This document shows positions 1 through 11,500 of a stretch of 64,000 nt of DNA, piece after piece. The notes under the pieces are model-generated. The model did not search any database and was not told the origin of the DNA. It worked only from the letters and a program-made list of their open reading frames with translations. This stretch comes from Lingula anatina. Lineage: Eukaryota > Brachiopoda > Lingulata > Lingulida > Lingulidae. Within the stretch, counting starts at the first letter, position 1; each line of letters starts with the position of its first letter. The DNA is taken from contig NW_019775498.1 of the NCBI RefSeq assembly GCF_001039355.2, forward strand, positions 42,163-106,162. Reading direction: 5' to 3'. The position numbers and the translations under genes were made by a program.

Positions 1-358
1 ATCTGCCTCTTCAGATCGTCTCCTTTTGTTTTGCAACGATACACTTCGTTTACTTCAATAAGTTCAATTTTTCTGCAGAGAATGACTCTTAGCTACGCAA
101 TTAATACCTGCTTTTCATATCAGTGGGTCGCAAGTTTCATAACTTTCACACAAACTCTGCTTTGTTGTCAATTCTTCCCACCCTTTCTTCAGTGTTTCTC
201 CAGTAAAAACTGTAAAATTAAATGAATCTTTTCGACAAAAATATATGGTCATCCTTCAATGAAAGTAGGGTTTTCGTTTTTCTCCATCTTAGATATAGAT
301 AATCTTAGCCAAATGACCGGTATATTATAGATGAGGTGGTTAAATACAGGTAGATATT
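1..358. other. Intergenic, no gene recognised
   Basis: No open reading frame here has recognisable protein features and no RNA gene was seen. The sequence is ordinary AT-rich animal intergenic DNA running up to a small transposon remnant. Confidence 0.6.
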
Positions 359-536
359 CAGGGGCGGATCCAGACATATTTTCTGACAGTCTTCCAGATT
401 TTCTTTGTTAATTCGTCCTTAATTTTTGACCGTCTTCCGACAGAAAATATTAGATACCCGTCAATGTAAACTTAAAAATCTGACCGTCTTCCGGAAGACC
501 CAAAAGACGGCCTAAATCCGCCCCTGATATTTTCAT
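359..536. mobile_element. hAT-like MITE, 178 bp (copy 1 of 3)
   Basis: The element begins CAGGGGCGGATCCAGA and ends with the inverted counterpart ATCCGCCCCTG, so the outer 11 bases form terminal inverted repeats. Subterminal GACCGTCTTCC motifs also occur in both orientations. It is too short to code for a transposase, so it is a non-autonomous element. TIRs of the CAGGGGCGGAT type are common in animal hAT elements (family knowledge); the superfamily is inferred because a clean 8-bp target duplication was not found, only a shared ATATT next to each end. Related sequence lies at 5625-5699 and 40653-40820. Confidence 0.75.
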
Positions 537-3073
537 ATGCGTCATTAAATAATCCTACCCATGAAACCGTTTCTTGGAACATAATTGGAAACGCTTGAAT
601 CAGGTGCAAAGTGTTACTTGCTGTTTGTTTCTCCTTCACCAGTTATTTTGACAAATGGCAAATTCGCCCCAAAGTGAGATGAAAATCTCAACACGGAAAA
701 CGAGTAAATCCTTATCAGAACACAAGCTTGTGTAACAGTACTAGGAAACGGTAGAAGGTGCTCCTCACCTCCTGCACCGTCCTCACTTGGTACGTTTTTG
801 ATGCCTGTTGGATTTTCTCGGAAGTTTTCAAGCAGACATACAAAGACTGCAGTAGAAGACTAAGTGACAAGAAAATATCCTGATAGAAGTCAGACGCCAC
901 TGTTGTTTTTAATGTTACAAGTACAAAAAGTTCTTGTTACTCATTATTGCCATCTGTTTTCTTCGCTTATTTTTCACAGATACATCCCAGTGGATTAATG
1001 AATTCCGAATATTATTGCACAATTTCCTTAGTCAAATGTCATCTTAAATGTCAACTGACAAGCTAATCCCTCTCGCGAATTCGCACAATTGTATATATTC
1101 GTTAATTGTGAATTGATACATTCACAATCTTCAATCTGATATAGTAGTACTAATTGACTGAGTCACGATTTCTTGTTGGCAGAACTTATTTCTTTTAAAG
1201 GACACACGAAGGTCGGATACATGGCGCTTATGTACACCTTGTCACTTCAGCGCTGACAACTTTTAGTTCTTTAGATGTTGCTAACGAGAATACATGTAGG
1301 CCTATGTATAAGCTTCTGCATCCCTGCGTCTTGGGCGTGGCTGAGAAAAATTAAGTGTACGCTAATTCTAAGGACTGATTTTTTAACGTGTGGGCACAGA
1401 CCATGGCTGAAGGCCATGGGGAAGATTAATTATAAATTTACCATGTTTTGACCCTAAATAAAAAAAAAAAAAAGGCTAGGCGCCGGGGGCCTTTGGGCGG
1501 CGGGGGGGGAGGGGGGGGGGTCCTCCCCCTAGAAAATAATGAAAACTAAAGCATAAACTGTTGTAATTTAGAGTCCTTTAAACCAAAGATTAATACTCGT
1601 AAAATAAGCTTGGCAAGCATTTTATTTTTTGAAACGAGCACCAGCTGAGCCTCCATTTTGTTGGTAATATGACCATTAGCATGTATGAAACACAGTGGAA
1701 TACGTAAATAAGCAATGCGTGGCTGAAGAGTATTGCTATTGATTACAACTGATGAATAAAATTGTTTTGAGGTATTTTTAACACATATCAAATCCACATC
1801 ATTGAATTCAAGAAGGAAAGTAAGATTTTTGATGATAAATCATCGAGAATTTTCTAATTCCCTTGTTTACCTTTATGACGTCTTAGTCATTGACGCCGTG
1901 CCTATTGCTTTTTGATTGATAAAAGATTACCATGAAGAGTAGATATATACAGTTTCTTGGGTGTCTTAGCTAGAAATTATGTGCCAAAGTAATTCTTGTT
2001 AGTTTTAATTAGTTTTAAAATCAGTTCTTATAATCGGCCAGGGGTGGTTGACTAGAAAAAACTGTGTAGTACCTGAAGGCAACCAACATGGGGCTCTTTC
2101 ACGCAACACAAAATGGGGAATTTATAATTTTTTCAAAAGTAGGTTAGTATCACCTTTTTAACATGGAATTTGTACTAAGTACGATTTTCATTACTTATAT
2201 AAAGTTATTTATATTTTATTCTCTATCTTTCTATCCAAAAAGCTTTTTGAATTTACATGTGTGCGATCACTGGGTACAGAAAGCTGTGCCCCTATGCGTT
2301 GCATATAAAATTGAATGATCCTTATAATACTAAGACGAAATTGATGTAAGTGGACAATTTGTTAGACTAGGAGGCTGGAAAAAGAAAGGCTCTACATTGA
2401 CGTATTAAATCTAGGCACATTAAAAGAAATAAATCATTTTAAAAGATACTTCGCCAGCTGTTTTCTACTTAAGAAGCATGACGTAAAGTCGTTTCCACCC
2501 TCCCACAAAGATCATGAGCACGTGATTGATTCGTCAGTGTGAGACCCCGGAGGTCGGTGCTATGACCCACAGGTGGAAAACACGTTATGACTATTCTTAT
2601 ATTCATTACACAATAATATATATAAAACAAAAACATTTTACCAAATCTAATTAATGTTAAGTTTTCAATTTCTGCTCAAGCTGGTACCTTCAGTCGAGGC
2701 AGAACACGGTTATTGTTACCTTATATTACCCCTGAAGCTGTCATAAAATTTTCCTGGTTAAAAAGAAAAATGACACTTGGTTTTCATTAGCTCGACGGGA
2801 AACTTGAGGCCATGGAAACAAATACTGACAAATGCACCCCCTGTAAGTAATGAATTAAGACAAATCATTACACGTTGCTTCACTTTCCTTTTGTATTATA
2901 CCCTGGTACTAAGTAGTACATGTAATGAATCATGGATAATAAAATAGAAAGTGAAAGGCCGAGTGTGATTGTATCTTTCAATGACAAGTGATTAAGACGA
3001 AGTGCACGTATAATCGGTTAACCTGGCGCAGCAAACAGTGTAATAATGCAAAAGGGCTCAATCAGAACAAGTT
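537..3073. other. Intergenic, no gene recognised; contains a G-rich tract
   Basis: Short ORFs on both strands lack splice-compatible continuation, family motifs or codon bias. The only distinctive sequence is the A-run and G-rich tract near 1460-1530. I see no tRNA, no long repeat and no coding exon. Confidence 0.5.
1473..1530 (+). repeat. G-rich low-complexity tract, G-quadruplex candidate
   Basis: An A-run is followed by several G runs of three to ten (GGGGG, GGG, GGGGGGGG, GGGGGGGGGG) and then a short C-rich segment. Four or more G runs with short loops fit the G-quadruplex pattern. No gene or promoter is seen beside it, so a function is not claimed. Confidence 0.5.
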
Positions 3074-3238
3074 GAACCGAGGACTAACAGATCCGCGGAT
3101 CAAATATGGCCCATCCAATTGCAAGCTTGCTGCATAACCCCCTCATAGACACTGAATACATTCCCCGAGCGGATTACGGGGTAAGCTTTAAAGTGGGTTG
3201 GCCATATTTGATCCACGGTTCTATTAGTCCGAGGATCA
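3074..3238. mobile_element. Foldback / MITE-like inverted repeat, ~165 bp
   Basis: The left arm contains GGATCAAATATGGCC and the right arm carries its exact reverse complement. Outward of these, CGAGGACTAACAGATCCG on the left is matched by CTCGGACTAATAGAACCG read from the right. Inward, both arms share AAGCTT. The unit folds into a hairpin of about 60-bp imperfect arms. The two ORFs on opposite strands across this region are by-products of the palindrome. Confidence 0.65.
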
Positions 3239-4127
3239 CCTTTGGTTGCGAATGCGTCCATAGTCATTTTACGCATTTTACGTGGAAGTTTCCGGGACAT
3301 TACAGAAATCATGGTAATCTGTACAAATTTCCAGAAGCTTATACACTTTAGCAATCTCTAGAAGTAAACTAAGTGACGAGGGAGCTATCTCTGTTTCTAT
3401 CTGTTGTCGTATATAGTGTACATGTAGGCGTTGACATTTACCATTAGAGTACTAGTATTACTGCTTACTGGGTAATGCGAGCACGTGAATGTGAGCTTAT
3501 TCTAATGCTGGTGGTAAAACCGGTAAAATGCAGAATTGGAAAATGTGTGTGTGTGTTATTTAGATAAAAATGCAAAGGATCGACCATTGCTGTAATCTTA
3601 TCGCCGCCGTTAGGAACCTGATGGAGTTCAACCTCCATTCGATTCCTAAGGGTTACATCAGGTTACAGGTGGAGTACGCTAACAATCACGATGGATCAAA
3701 ACAATCAGAACAATGGGAGAATCAATGACAAAAAAATAAATAAATAATTAAATAAATAAATAAAAAAAAAAATAATGGTCAAACTAAAGATTTTAGAAAC
3801 AATGTTGTTGGATCAGAATTTCGGTATCTCTTGTTTTACAGATAGGAATTATTTCACGAGTATATTAGACGTTATTTTAGTAGGTCTTTTTGTACATTGT
3901 GCATGTGTGTATCTGTATCTGTAACTGTACCAGTAAAAAAAATTAAACATGCATTTGTCTTTTACTTTATTAATAATGAAAACAACCTATTACTCTTAAA
4001 TGCATACATATTAAAGCAAAATTAAGAATGGTCACCAATTAAGTATATGTCAACAAAATTTTGGTAGTTAAATATGCAGCACAAAAATATATAAAACTCA
4101 GTAATTGTTTATTTGTGCTAATATCAT
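3239..4127. other. Intergenic with AAAT-rich low complexity
   Basis: No gene recognised. A short simple A/T-rich tract of AAAT-type repeats lies near 3729-3775. The remainder is unremarkable sequence leading up to the tRNA-Sec promoter. Confidence 0.5.
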
Positions 4128-4170
4128 AACCCATGTAAGAAGCGAGTTCATATACTACCCTTATATATAC
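4128..4170 (+). promoter_or_regulatory. Candidate type-3 Pol III promoter of tRNA-Sec
   Basis: A TATA box (TTATATATAC, 4161-4170) sits 24-33 bases upstream of the tRNA-Sec 5' end. This is the spacing known for animal tRNA-Sec genes, which use an external TATA plus a proximal sequence element. The PSE would be expected around 4128-4147; no consensus was available to confirm it. Confidence 0.6.
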
Positions 4171-4193
4171 TGGGTCATGAGAAATTACAAAAC

Positions 4194-4280
4194 GCTCGGA
4201 TGAATCTCAGTGGACTGGGGTGCAGGCTTCAAACCTGTAGCCGATTAGCGTCGGAGTGGTTCAATTCCACCTTTCGAGCG
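4194..4280 (+). tRNA. trnU: Selenocysteine tRNA, anticodon TCA
   Basis: This 87-base gene matches the layout of eukaryotic tRNA-Sec. The acceptor strand GCTCGGA pairs with TTCGAGC. The long anticodon stem-loop GCAGGCTTCAAACCTG presents TCA. There is a long variable arm (CCGATTAGCGTCGG) and a T arm with GTGGTTCAATTCCAC. The overall length equals that of vertebrate tRNA-Sec, which is far longer than normal tRNAs. It carries Ser that is converted to Sec and inserted at UGA codons with a SECIS element. All stems are intact, so I consider the gene functional. It lies about 640 bases upstream of the RecQ-like gene on the same strand, with no evidence of a functional link. Confidence 0.95.
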
Positions 4281-4290
4281 CCTTTTGTTG
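4281..4290 (+). terminator. Pol III T-run terminator of tRNA-Sec
   Basis: TTTT at 4283-4286 follows the tRNA 3' end by two bases, the usual RNA polymerase III stop signal. Confidence 0.8.
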
Positions 4291-4916
4291 TACGCTGCAA
4301 GTGCATGTGTATTTTCTACTCAGAAAAATATCCATGTACAATTTATTCATAGTGTTGTTAATCATTTAAGAAATTGAAATGAAATAAATACTGACCGACT
4401 TGCCACTTGGTATATTTGGTCGAGCCATTTGCTGATTACTTACGAAGTTAGTAAACAAATCTATGCTAAAATAATTAATCAGTGTTTTTTTTTAAATCTC
4501 ATAAATACGTGTATTGTATTGTAGGTGCATTCATTCATTTTAAAAAGTCTTATCTAATCAATCAAATATTTAACTAAGAAATTATCAAACAAATAATTTA
4601 ATCAACCAATACATCAGATATTCTTTCAATTGATTAATGGAACATTGATGCAACTGATGGCAGATTATGATAGCTTGATTTAGGTCCTTTTAAGGAAACT
4701 GAATCTCGGGTCACCCCTCGGGCCCGGGTCATTGCTGGTTAATCTAAGGTTAATCATTCGTCTGCTCATTGATTTATTCGTTTATTCGTTCATTTTGTCG
4801 GTAGTATATGTTCTGATGTATTGTGAAACATTGTATCCCTCCTCCTTCAATTTACTGCTGTCATTCGTCGTTCAGAAAAATAGATGGAACTGTCTTATCT
4901 TGACTGATGGCGATAC
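4291..4916. other. Spacer between tRNA-Sec and the RecQ-like gene
   Basis: AT-rich sequence without recognised genes. A short GC-rich patch (ACCCCTCGGGCCCGGGTC, about 4712-4729) contains the palindrome GGGCCC. I could not find terminal inverted repeats here matching the far side of the DUF6589 gene. Confidence 0.4.
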
Positions 4917-7145
4917 GTGACCCTCGACTTATCGGTGTCATTTAAGTCCCCATTTTCATTTAGAAGGAGGAAGAAGCAATCGGCAATCCTCGGCCAATTC
5001 CGCAAGCTCCATACTAACCTCGGATGTGATAGGCGGAGAAATATGCACCAAATCCATGCATTTTGTCCGCCGGAAATGCCTTCTCACTCAATCGATTATT
5101 CCACTTCTAAGATGTCTGCCAATGTTACCCCTGATTTTTTTGTTTCTTTAAATTTTGCCAAACAATGTACTAAAATTAACTTTGATTTGAAGGAAAAACA
5201 GCTGGAGACGTTACAGAATTTATACTACGGACATGACACTTTGGCGGTTTTACCGACGGGCTACGGTAAAAGCATTATTTTCCACCTGCTTCCCTTTTTA
5301 TTTCAGATGAAACTTGGTCGGAAGCATCAAATGATTTGTTTAATAGTTACCCCTTTAAATTCTATAATGCAAGACCAAGTCCAGGCATTGTCAGAGCGTG
5401 GAATAACTGCGTGTTATATGAATGTGGAAGGAACAGGTGCCAAAACCTTCGTAGCGTGTAAAAGGTATGTGCGTTTTGAAGTGTTCTCTAAAATTTAATA
5501 AGAGTTAAAATTTATATATATTTCTTAAGTTACAAAATATCTAAACAATTTTCAAGAAGACTTTTATATTGAAAATATTTATTTGTTTATGCGTATTTAA
5601 CACGAAAATGCGACAGGAAAAAGTTGATGCCCGTCAATGTAAACTTGAAAATCAGACCGTCTTCCGGAAGACCCAGAATACGGCCTCAATACGCCCCTGA
5701 ATTAAGGATAAAAAAAAGAAATGCCTTGTAATAACATGGACCTAACTACGAATGGTAAGCAAATATACGTAAGATTGCAAAAAATGTGTTTCCGGTAATC
5801 AGACCAACTCTATTTTTACCCTTTGACCCTTCTTGTTTTTATTCAAAATTTGCATTTTTGTCTCAGATGCTGTAAAAAAGTGCCTATCCAAGTGTTTTTG
5901 CTTTTGTTTGTTTATTCATATATGTATGTTTATATATGACCAAAAAAAAATTTTGGCATGTTTCCAGAAACAATATTTTTCATTTGACCCCTTAATAAAA
6001 ATTTTGATTCAATCATACACAGTAAAACATTTGTCAAGGTTCAATTCCTTCCCTAAGCTTCAAAACGCATGTTGTTGGTTGGCAAGTGGGCAAATTGCTT
6101 AGTGGCCCCGCCTTGACTTATGTTTATAGTGTTTATAAAAGATTGTCCGAAAAATTGAATGTCATTTACATATATTAATTAAATGCATTTTCAAGTCTCT
6201 GGAAAAATATGTGTAAGACTTTGTAAGAAAAAATGAAAGGCATTTATTTAACATAAATATTAATTAAATGCATTTTTATCAAGTCAGATTGGTGTGAAAA
6301 TTATTTACAATTCTCTTTTTTTAAGGGGCAAAGAATTTAGAAATTCCTTTGAAAAACTTGGACAATTGACCTGCCTTTTTCCAAATGTGCCTCATTTGGC
6401 CCTTACTGCAACTGCAACAAGATCAGACATGACAAGGCTTTCAGCAGTTTTACAGTACAGAAACACAAAATTTGTCATATCAAATACAGACAGACCCAAC
6501 ATTTATCTAGAGGTTCGAAATCGTCTTCCAAATATTCACAAATTTGAAAAATTTGACAACATTCTTGAAGAGATTGTATTGGAAATTGGTGAAAAGCTTG
6601 ATAAGTATCCAGTAACCATTGTTTACTGTGACAATTTGGAAGCAATAGGGTACGCCTATGTTTATACTGAACAGAAACTTGGATCCAGGGCCTACATACC
6701 AGAGGAACAAGTTCCTGAAAATAGAATTTTTGGACAGTACCACAAAGATTATTCTGAAAAAATGAAATGCCACATTGTCTCAGAGCTGTCAAAACCAGAG
6801 CCTAAACTTCGACTAGTTTTTGCATCTGTTGCTTTGGGCATGGGACTGAATGCCCCATCGATCTCTCAGATCATTCATTTTCGCCCACCAACTACTTTAG
6901 AAAAGTACTTCCAAGAAGTAGGTCGCGCTGGACGTTCTGGACAGAGCGCTAAGGCTATCATGTACTTCAACAAAAATGATGTGGCCAGCAATCGAAAGGG
7001 TTTGGATCCTAGCATCAAGGGATATGTCAATACAGAAGAGTGTTTACGGAAATATCTTATGAAATATTTCGGGTTTGATTCTGTCCAGTACAGTGGAAAA
7101 CCTGAACTGTGCTGCTCAAATTGCAGAAAAATGCAGATATCATAA
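4917..7145 (+). CDS. RecQ-family DNA helicase-like gene lacking the DExH exon (likely broken)
   Basis: Exon 1 (4917-5464; later in-frame starts at 5043 and 5112 are possible) and exon 2 (6326-7145) join in phase across a GT-AG intron to give 455 codons. RecQ enzymes are ATP-dependent 3'-5' DNA unwinding helicases of superfamily 2. Visible motifs in order are: Walker A PTGYGKS (residues 113-119), motif Ia TPLNSIMQDQ, motif III LALTATAT (207-214), motif VI QEVGRAGRSG (379-388), and a RecQ zinc-type cysteine set (C422, C445, C446, C449). Between motif Ia and GKEFRNSF the segment with the DExH box (motif II), essential for ATP hydrolysis, is absent. I found no DExH-coding stretch in the 861-bp intron, which also holds a transposon fragment. 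Either an exon was deleted (pseudogene) or the assembly dropped it. The C-terminus ends soon after the zinc cluster. It faces the DUF6589 gene tail to tail. Confidence 0.75.
5625..5699. mobile_element. hAT-like MITE fragment in the RecQ intron (copy 2 of 3)
   Basis: The right half of the element at 359-536 recurs here: GATGCCCGTCAATGTAAACT, GACCGTCTTCCGGAAGAC and the terminal CGCCCCTG. The left half is missing. It lies in the intron from which the helicase DExH exon is missing, so it may mark a past deletion. Confidence 0.7.
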
Positions 7146-8500
7146 CTAAACTTGACAAAATTTAAAAGAAAGTGATGTACTGATTTATTTCATGCTCAAG
7201 TTCTGATATATATATATATATATGTACTATTTTTGTATTTCAACTGGAATGAATAACTCAATTATATGTACAGGTATTATAATTATGTAGTTCAGTGTTA
7301 TTTCCTTTTGAAGAACACGTGCTACAAACAAAAATTTTATGTATGTATGGATTTAATTGATGCATACATCAAATCTCTTTTTAAATCCAATTCACATTTA
7401 CTTTTTGCTAACACCTTACAAATTCATACAATTTTAGCATCTGATACATGTAGGGCATATAAATGAAACATTATAGTTGTAACTTTCATGATTAAGAAAA
7501 AAAGTTAGTTAGCATCTGCCCTTCAGAAATTATAACTTTGGTCATTTTTCAAAGCATTTTAATGCATTTAATGCATTTAAAGCATTTTTATTAAAATACT
7601 GTACACCACTTATACCAGTTTTTGTTAAATACAATGCAAGGTCATGTAAATGCCCTCTTACAAAATTAGTAAGATCACTATGTGAAATGTTGAATTGTAA
7701 TATTGAGACAAATTTACATGTATTGACACACATGTTTACAAATATGGGCAATGGAGAAGGTATACAGTCTGCCTATATGATTACAAGCAATGAAATATTG
7801 CATTCAAATTTGACTGGTAATTGAAATTTGTTTAAACCAACAACACAAGTCTTTGAACAATCATAGTAAATATAATATGATTCTGAAGCACTGTACATAT
7901 TTAAAATCACCCCAATGAATGCAAAATGTATTTGAATTATATATATATATATATTTGTGAATGGCAATAAACATTATGTAATGCTGACTGAGGTATAGTT
8001 CATTTGACAATAATTCCCTTTTCAAAATTGTTCATCTAGAAGATTTACATCAGGCCTATCCTCCTATAAGACTAGGCACTGAATGGTCCTGAATTCACCG
8101 GTAGATCGGACCACACTGCCTGTTTTCAAGGTGTGCTTCAGTACGCAATTCACAGTATCATACATCTGAACAAATTTTGAGATTAGATGTACTACTTTCC
8201 AACCCCGCTCAGAATCATCGCTATCACATCCTGTACTAGGCAAGAGCAGTGTTGCGTCTGATACTCCGAAGTGCGAAGTCTGATAGTTGGGTAGGCCTCT
8301 ACATGTACAAGTATGAACTGAAGTGATGCACAACTTTATGCAATGGTATTATGTTGTACTGAAGATTATATTCTTAAAACTGAAGTGATGCTCTTGCCAA
8401 GACTTTCAATGCATGTGGTACAAAGTGCAAAACAATTAAATGGTGAATTACATATATGAAGATCAAACATAAATGTCAAACAAAACGGAACATGCCATAT
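7146..8500. other. Convergent 3' spacer between the RecQ-like and DUF6589 genes
   Basis: AT-rich DNA with short TA microsatellites (near 7206-7223 and 7939-7953). No coding motif was recognised. It should hold the 3' UTRs and polyadenylation sites of both convergent genes. A short piece at 8374-8408 (TGAAGTGATGCTCTTGCCAA) nearly repeats coding sequence near 8968-9000 of the DUF6589 last exon in the opposite orientation, so a small copied fragment is present. Confidence 0.4.
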
Positions 8501-11500
8501 TCAATCATCCTCATCATCTCCATCCAAGTCAAAGATTGATACCCCAAGCTTGAGGCGTTTTACAGTTGTTAACACATGATTTTTGAATTTGGTCTTGTCA
8601 AAATCAAATGGTGATTCAGTGACCTTAAGTGATGGTGAAAGTTGTCTGCCTGGAATGTTATTCCAGACATTCATCTGTTGGAGGTCATTTACCAAGGTGT
8701 TCAGATCGGTGTTTTCAGCCCTTTTCTTATGACTGGTTTGTTTTTTTTTAATTTTCAAAGCATCATCAAAGTTTGCTGAAATGTTACTGATTACAGGGGC
8801 TGCTTTTGAAATGGTCACTATGGCATGTTCCGTTTTGTTTGCACCTAATCCCCTGATCATATCTTTTAAAACCCTGACCTGGTTTTCCTTCTGCATGTCA
8901 GCAGCTTTATTGTTGCCTTTCCCTCCTTTTGGATTTACATATGATGATAAGCGCACACGCATTGAAAGTCTTGGTGAGAGCATCACTTCAGTTTTAAGAA
9001 TATAATCTATGCATTCAACAAAGTACTTTGATAGAACACTGTGGCTATAAAAGAACGGTATCATCATTTTAAGTATAACATTTGTACGATAAATGTCTCC
9101 TTCTTTGATTGTGTCTTTGAAGTTCAGTACAACATAATACCATTGCATGAAGTTGCGCACATAGTTGTTCAAGTCGTCTGGAGCCTGCATTACAGACATG
9201 TTGACCACTCCATCTTGCACTGTGGTTCCTGTCTTAACATTCATTCCGTCATCCTGCATGGAAAAATAGTTAAGAATAAGATTTATAGTAATCAATTAAT
9301 TAAATGGAAATACTAGTAAATCTATAAAATCTTGAAAATGACATACATACATCAAGCTGAAAATGAGCTAAGCTACAGCTCAGGATCTCCTCCATTAGAA
9401 CATGAAAGATTTCCTCTTTTTGTTTGTTCTGCATATACTTCATGTTGTTTTTTAGCAAATTATGTTTAGGACTGTCATCCATGTTTTCCATTTTGAAAAA
9501 TTTCATGGCAAGAACCAGAAGATATGCCTTCCCTACTAGTAGAACAAAATCTTCATGTGCCTAAAATATATAATAAAATATAAGAAACTGAAAGAAAAGA
9601 TTTAGGATACCTTTCATGTACAATTGTAAGCAATATGGATGCAATGTTTATGTACTGTACTAATTCCAATATATATATACATTTTTATTGGGTTATATAA
9701 CAAATCCATTTAAAAATACCTCTGATTAATGTACATATAAATGAAAGTCCATGACTACACCCTTGCCTTTTACTTTATGCTGATGTGATTTAAGAAATTT
9801 TAAGGAAAGTGTTCATGAAATTACTACATTTACTAACCTCGAACCTGCTTTTCACTTGACCATTTACACTTGTTCTTTGAATGAGCAGTTTCATATTTGC
9901 TAGAGTTGCAGCATCTCGGCCACATTCTGGTGAAAAAAATCTTTTGAATAACTTCTGAAACATAAAATACTTTACTTATTTAATATTATACTTTCACTGT
10001 TACCAAAACATCTTCAATGTTACCATTTAAAATATGCAATATTCATATTGTTTTCAATTGTCCATTAAAGATAAATAGCTAAATATTTTAATCAAATTAA
10101 CAGTTCAAAATTAGATTATAGCAAGTAACCTCCAGAAAATCCATCAAAGTGTGAAACATTTCCACTATTATTGGATGGAGATGGTCCAGTCTCTCTGTTT
10201 GTGTATAGCATCCTCTTCTTAAGTTCTTGGCACATTGAAGATTAACCCTGGTCAGCTGATCACCACCTACTACAATCTTTAATCTCTCCAGATCTCCACC
10301 TGTAATGCATACAAGGCTAGAACTGACACAACTTTATTATGTATGAACTCTATGTACTAAAACATGCCAATGAAATCAGATTAGAAAATCAAAACTTATA
10401 AATATCCCACACTTACAACACTAACTAATTAAAGTGCTAATTTAGCAAGCTTTCTGATGATTTGCTCTTTAGCATTCATAGTGATAATGATCAATATTAA
10501 AAAATGTTATTGATTTAATATGATGAAATACCTCTTCCAGCTTTAGAATAGATGGTGTTTACATGGTTTTCCAACTCATTCATAATCTGAATGCACTGAT
10601 CATGAAACATTTCATTCTTCAACTGTAAAGGAAGCCAAAAAATGTTTGACTTTTGACACATCACTTTCTCCATATCATGGGGAATATGTTTTGGTATGAT
10701 GGCATTCATCCAATCTAGTCCCTTAATATTTTGTGCAAGTTCTCTACCAATCAAATATTTGAGTGACGTTCGGTACAGAGTCATTTCATCAGCAGTTGGA
10801 ATAAACACTTGGACATCAATGTTGTTAGGATCTCCAGCTGCTGTTGTGTCTTCAAGATGGTCCAAACGTACACGGTCAAATGTGAAATCAGTAGCGAAAT
10901 AGTGCAAGTCTTTGTTCTTGTTGTTCAATCTGATGTCATTTGTTTTCACATATATGTCTAAATTATCACCATTAATTTTGCCATCCATACCACTGGCACA
11001 ATTCCGGACGATTTGGTCAAAACTGTAATCGGAAAAGTTTCCAAGCAGGTGTCTTTTAGATTCATGTGACAAAGTAATGTGAACTTTGTTTAACCTCTGG
11101 AGCAGCTAAAAAAAAGATTTAAATATTATTAAATGGTATTTAATAATCAATTCAATTTTTTTAAATACATTTTTTGAAGAAGATTAAAGACATTTGGTTT
11201 GAATAGCTAGAAAAGAAATGCTTCACCAATTAAGAACTAAAAGACCATGTGTATATATACATACCTGACTGTTTACCTGACATCAACTTCCATCATGATG
11301 TAGTTGTGCTTTAATAACTTATGATGTAAATACTGAAAGTAACACTGTAAACATAACAAAATAACAAACAGTTAATTTAGATTAACATAACAAAGGTAAA
11401 TTAACTATAACCATCTATACACTTACAAAACATTATTTGGTTATTTTGAGGTTAAAAAATATAAAGTAGTAATTAATGAGTTTATATATTTTTGCTTTCT

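Noticed and set aside
3100-3354. Overlapping ORFs on both strands (84 and 81 codons)
   Set aside because: They lie on a foldback palindrome, which creates mirrored ORFs; no family motif or splice context.
11281-11345. Possible extra exon of the DUF6589 gene between exons 2 and 3
   Set aside because: Including it breaks the reading frame, while exon 2 joins exon 3 directly in phase.
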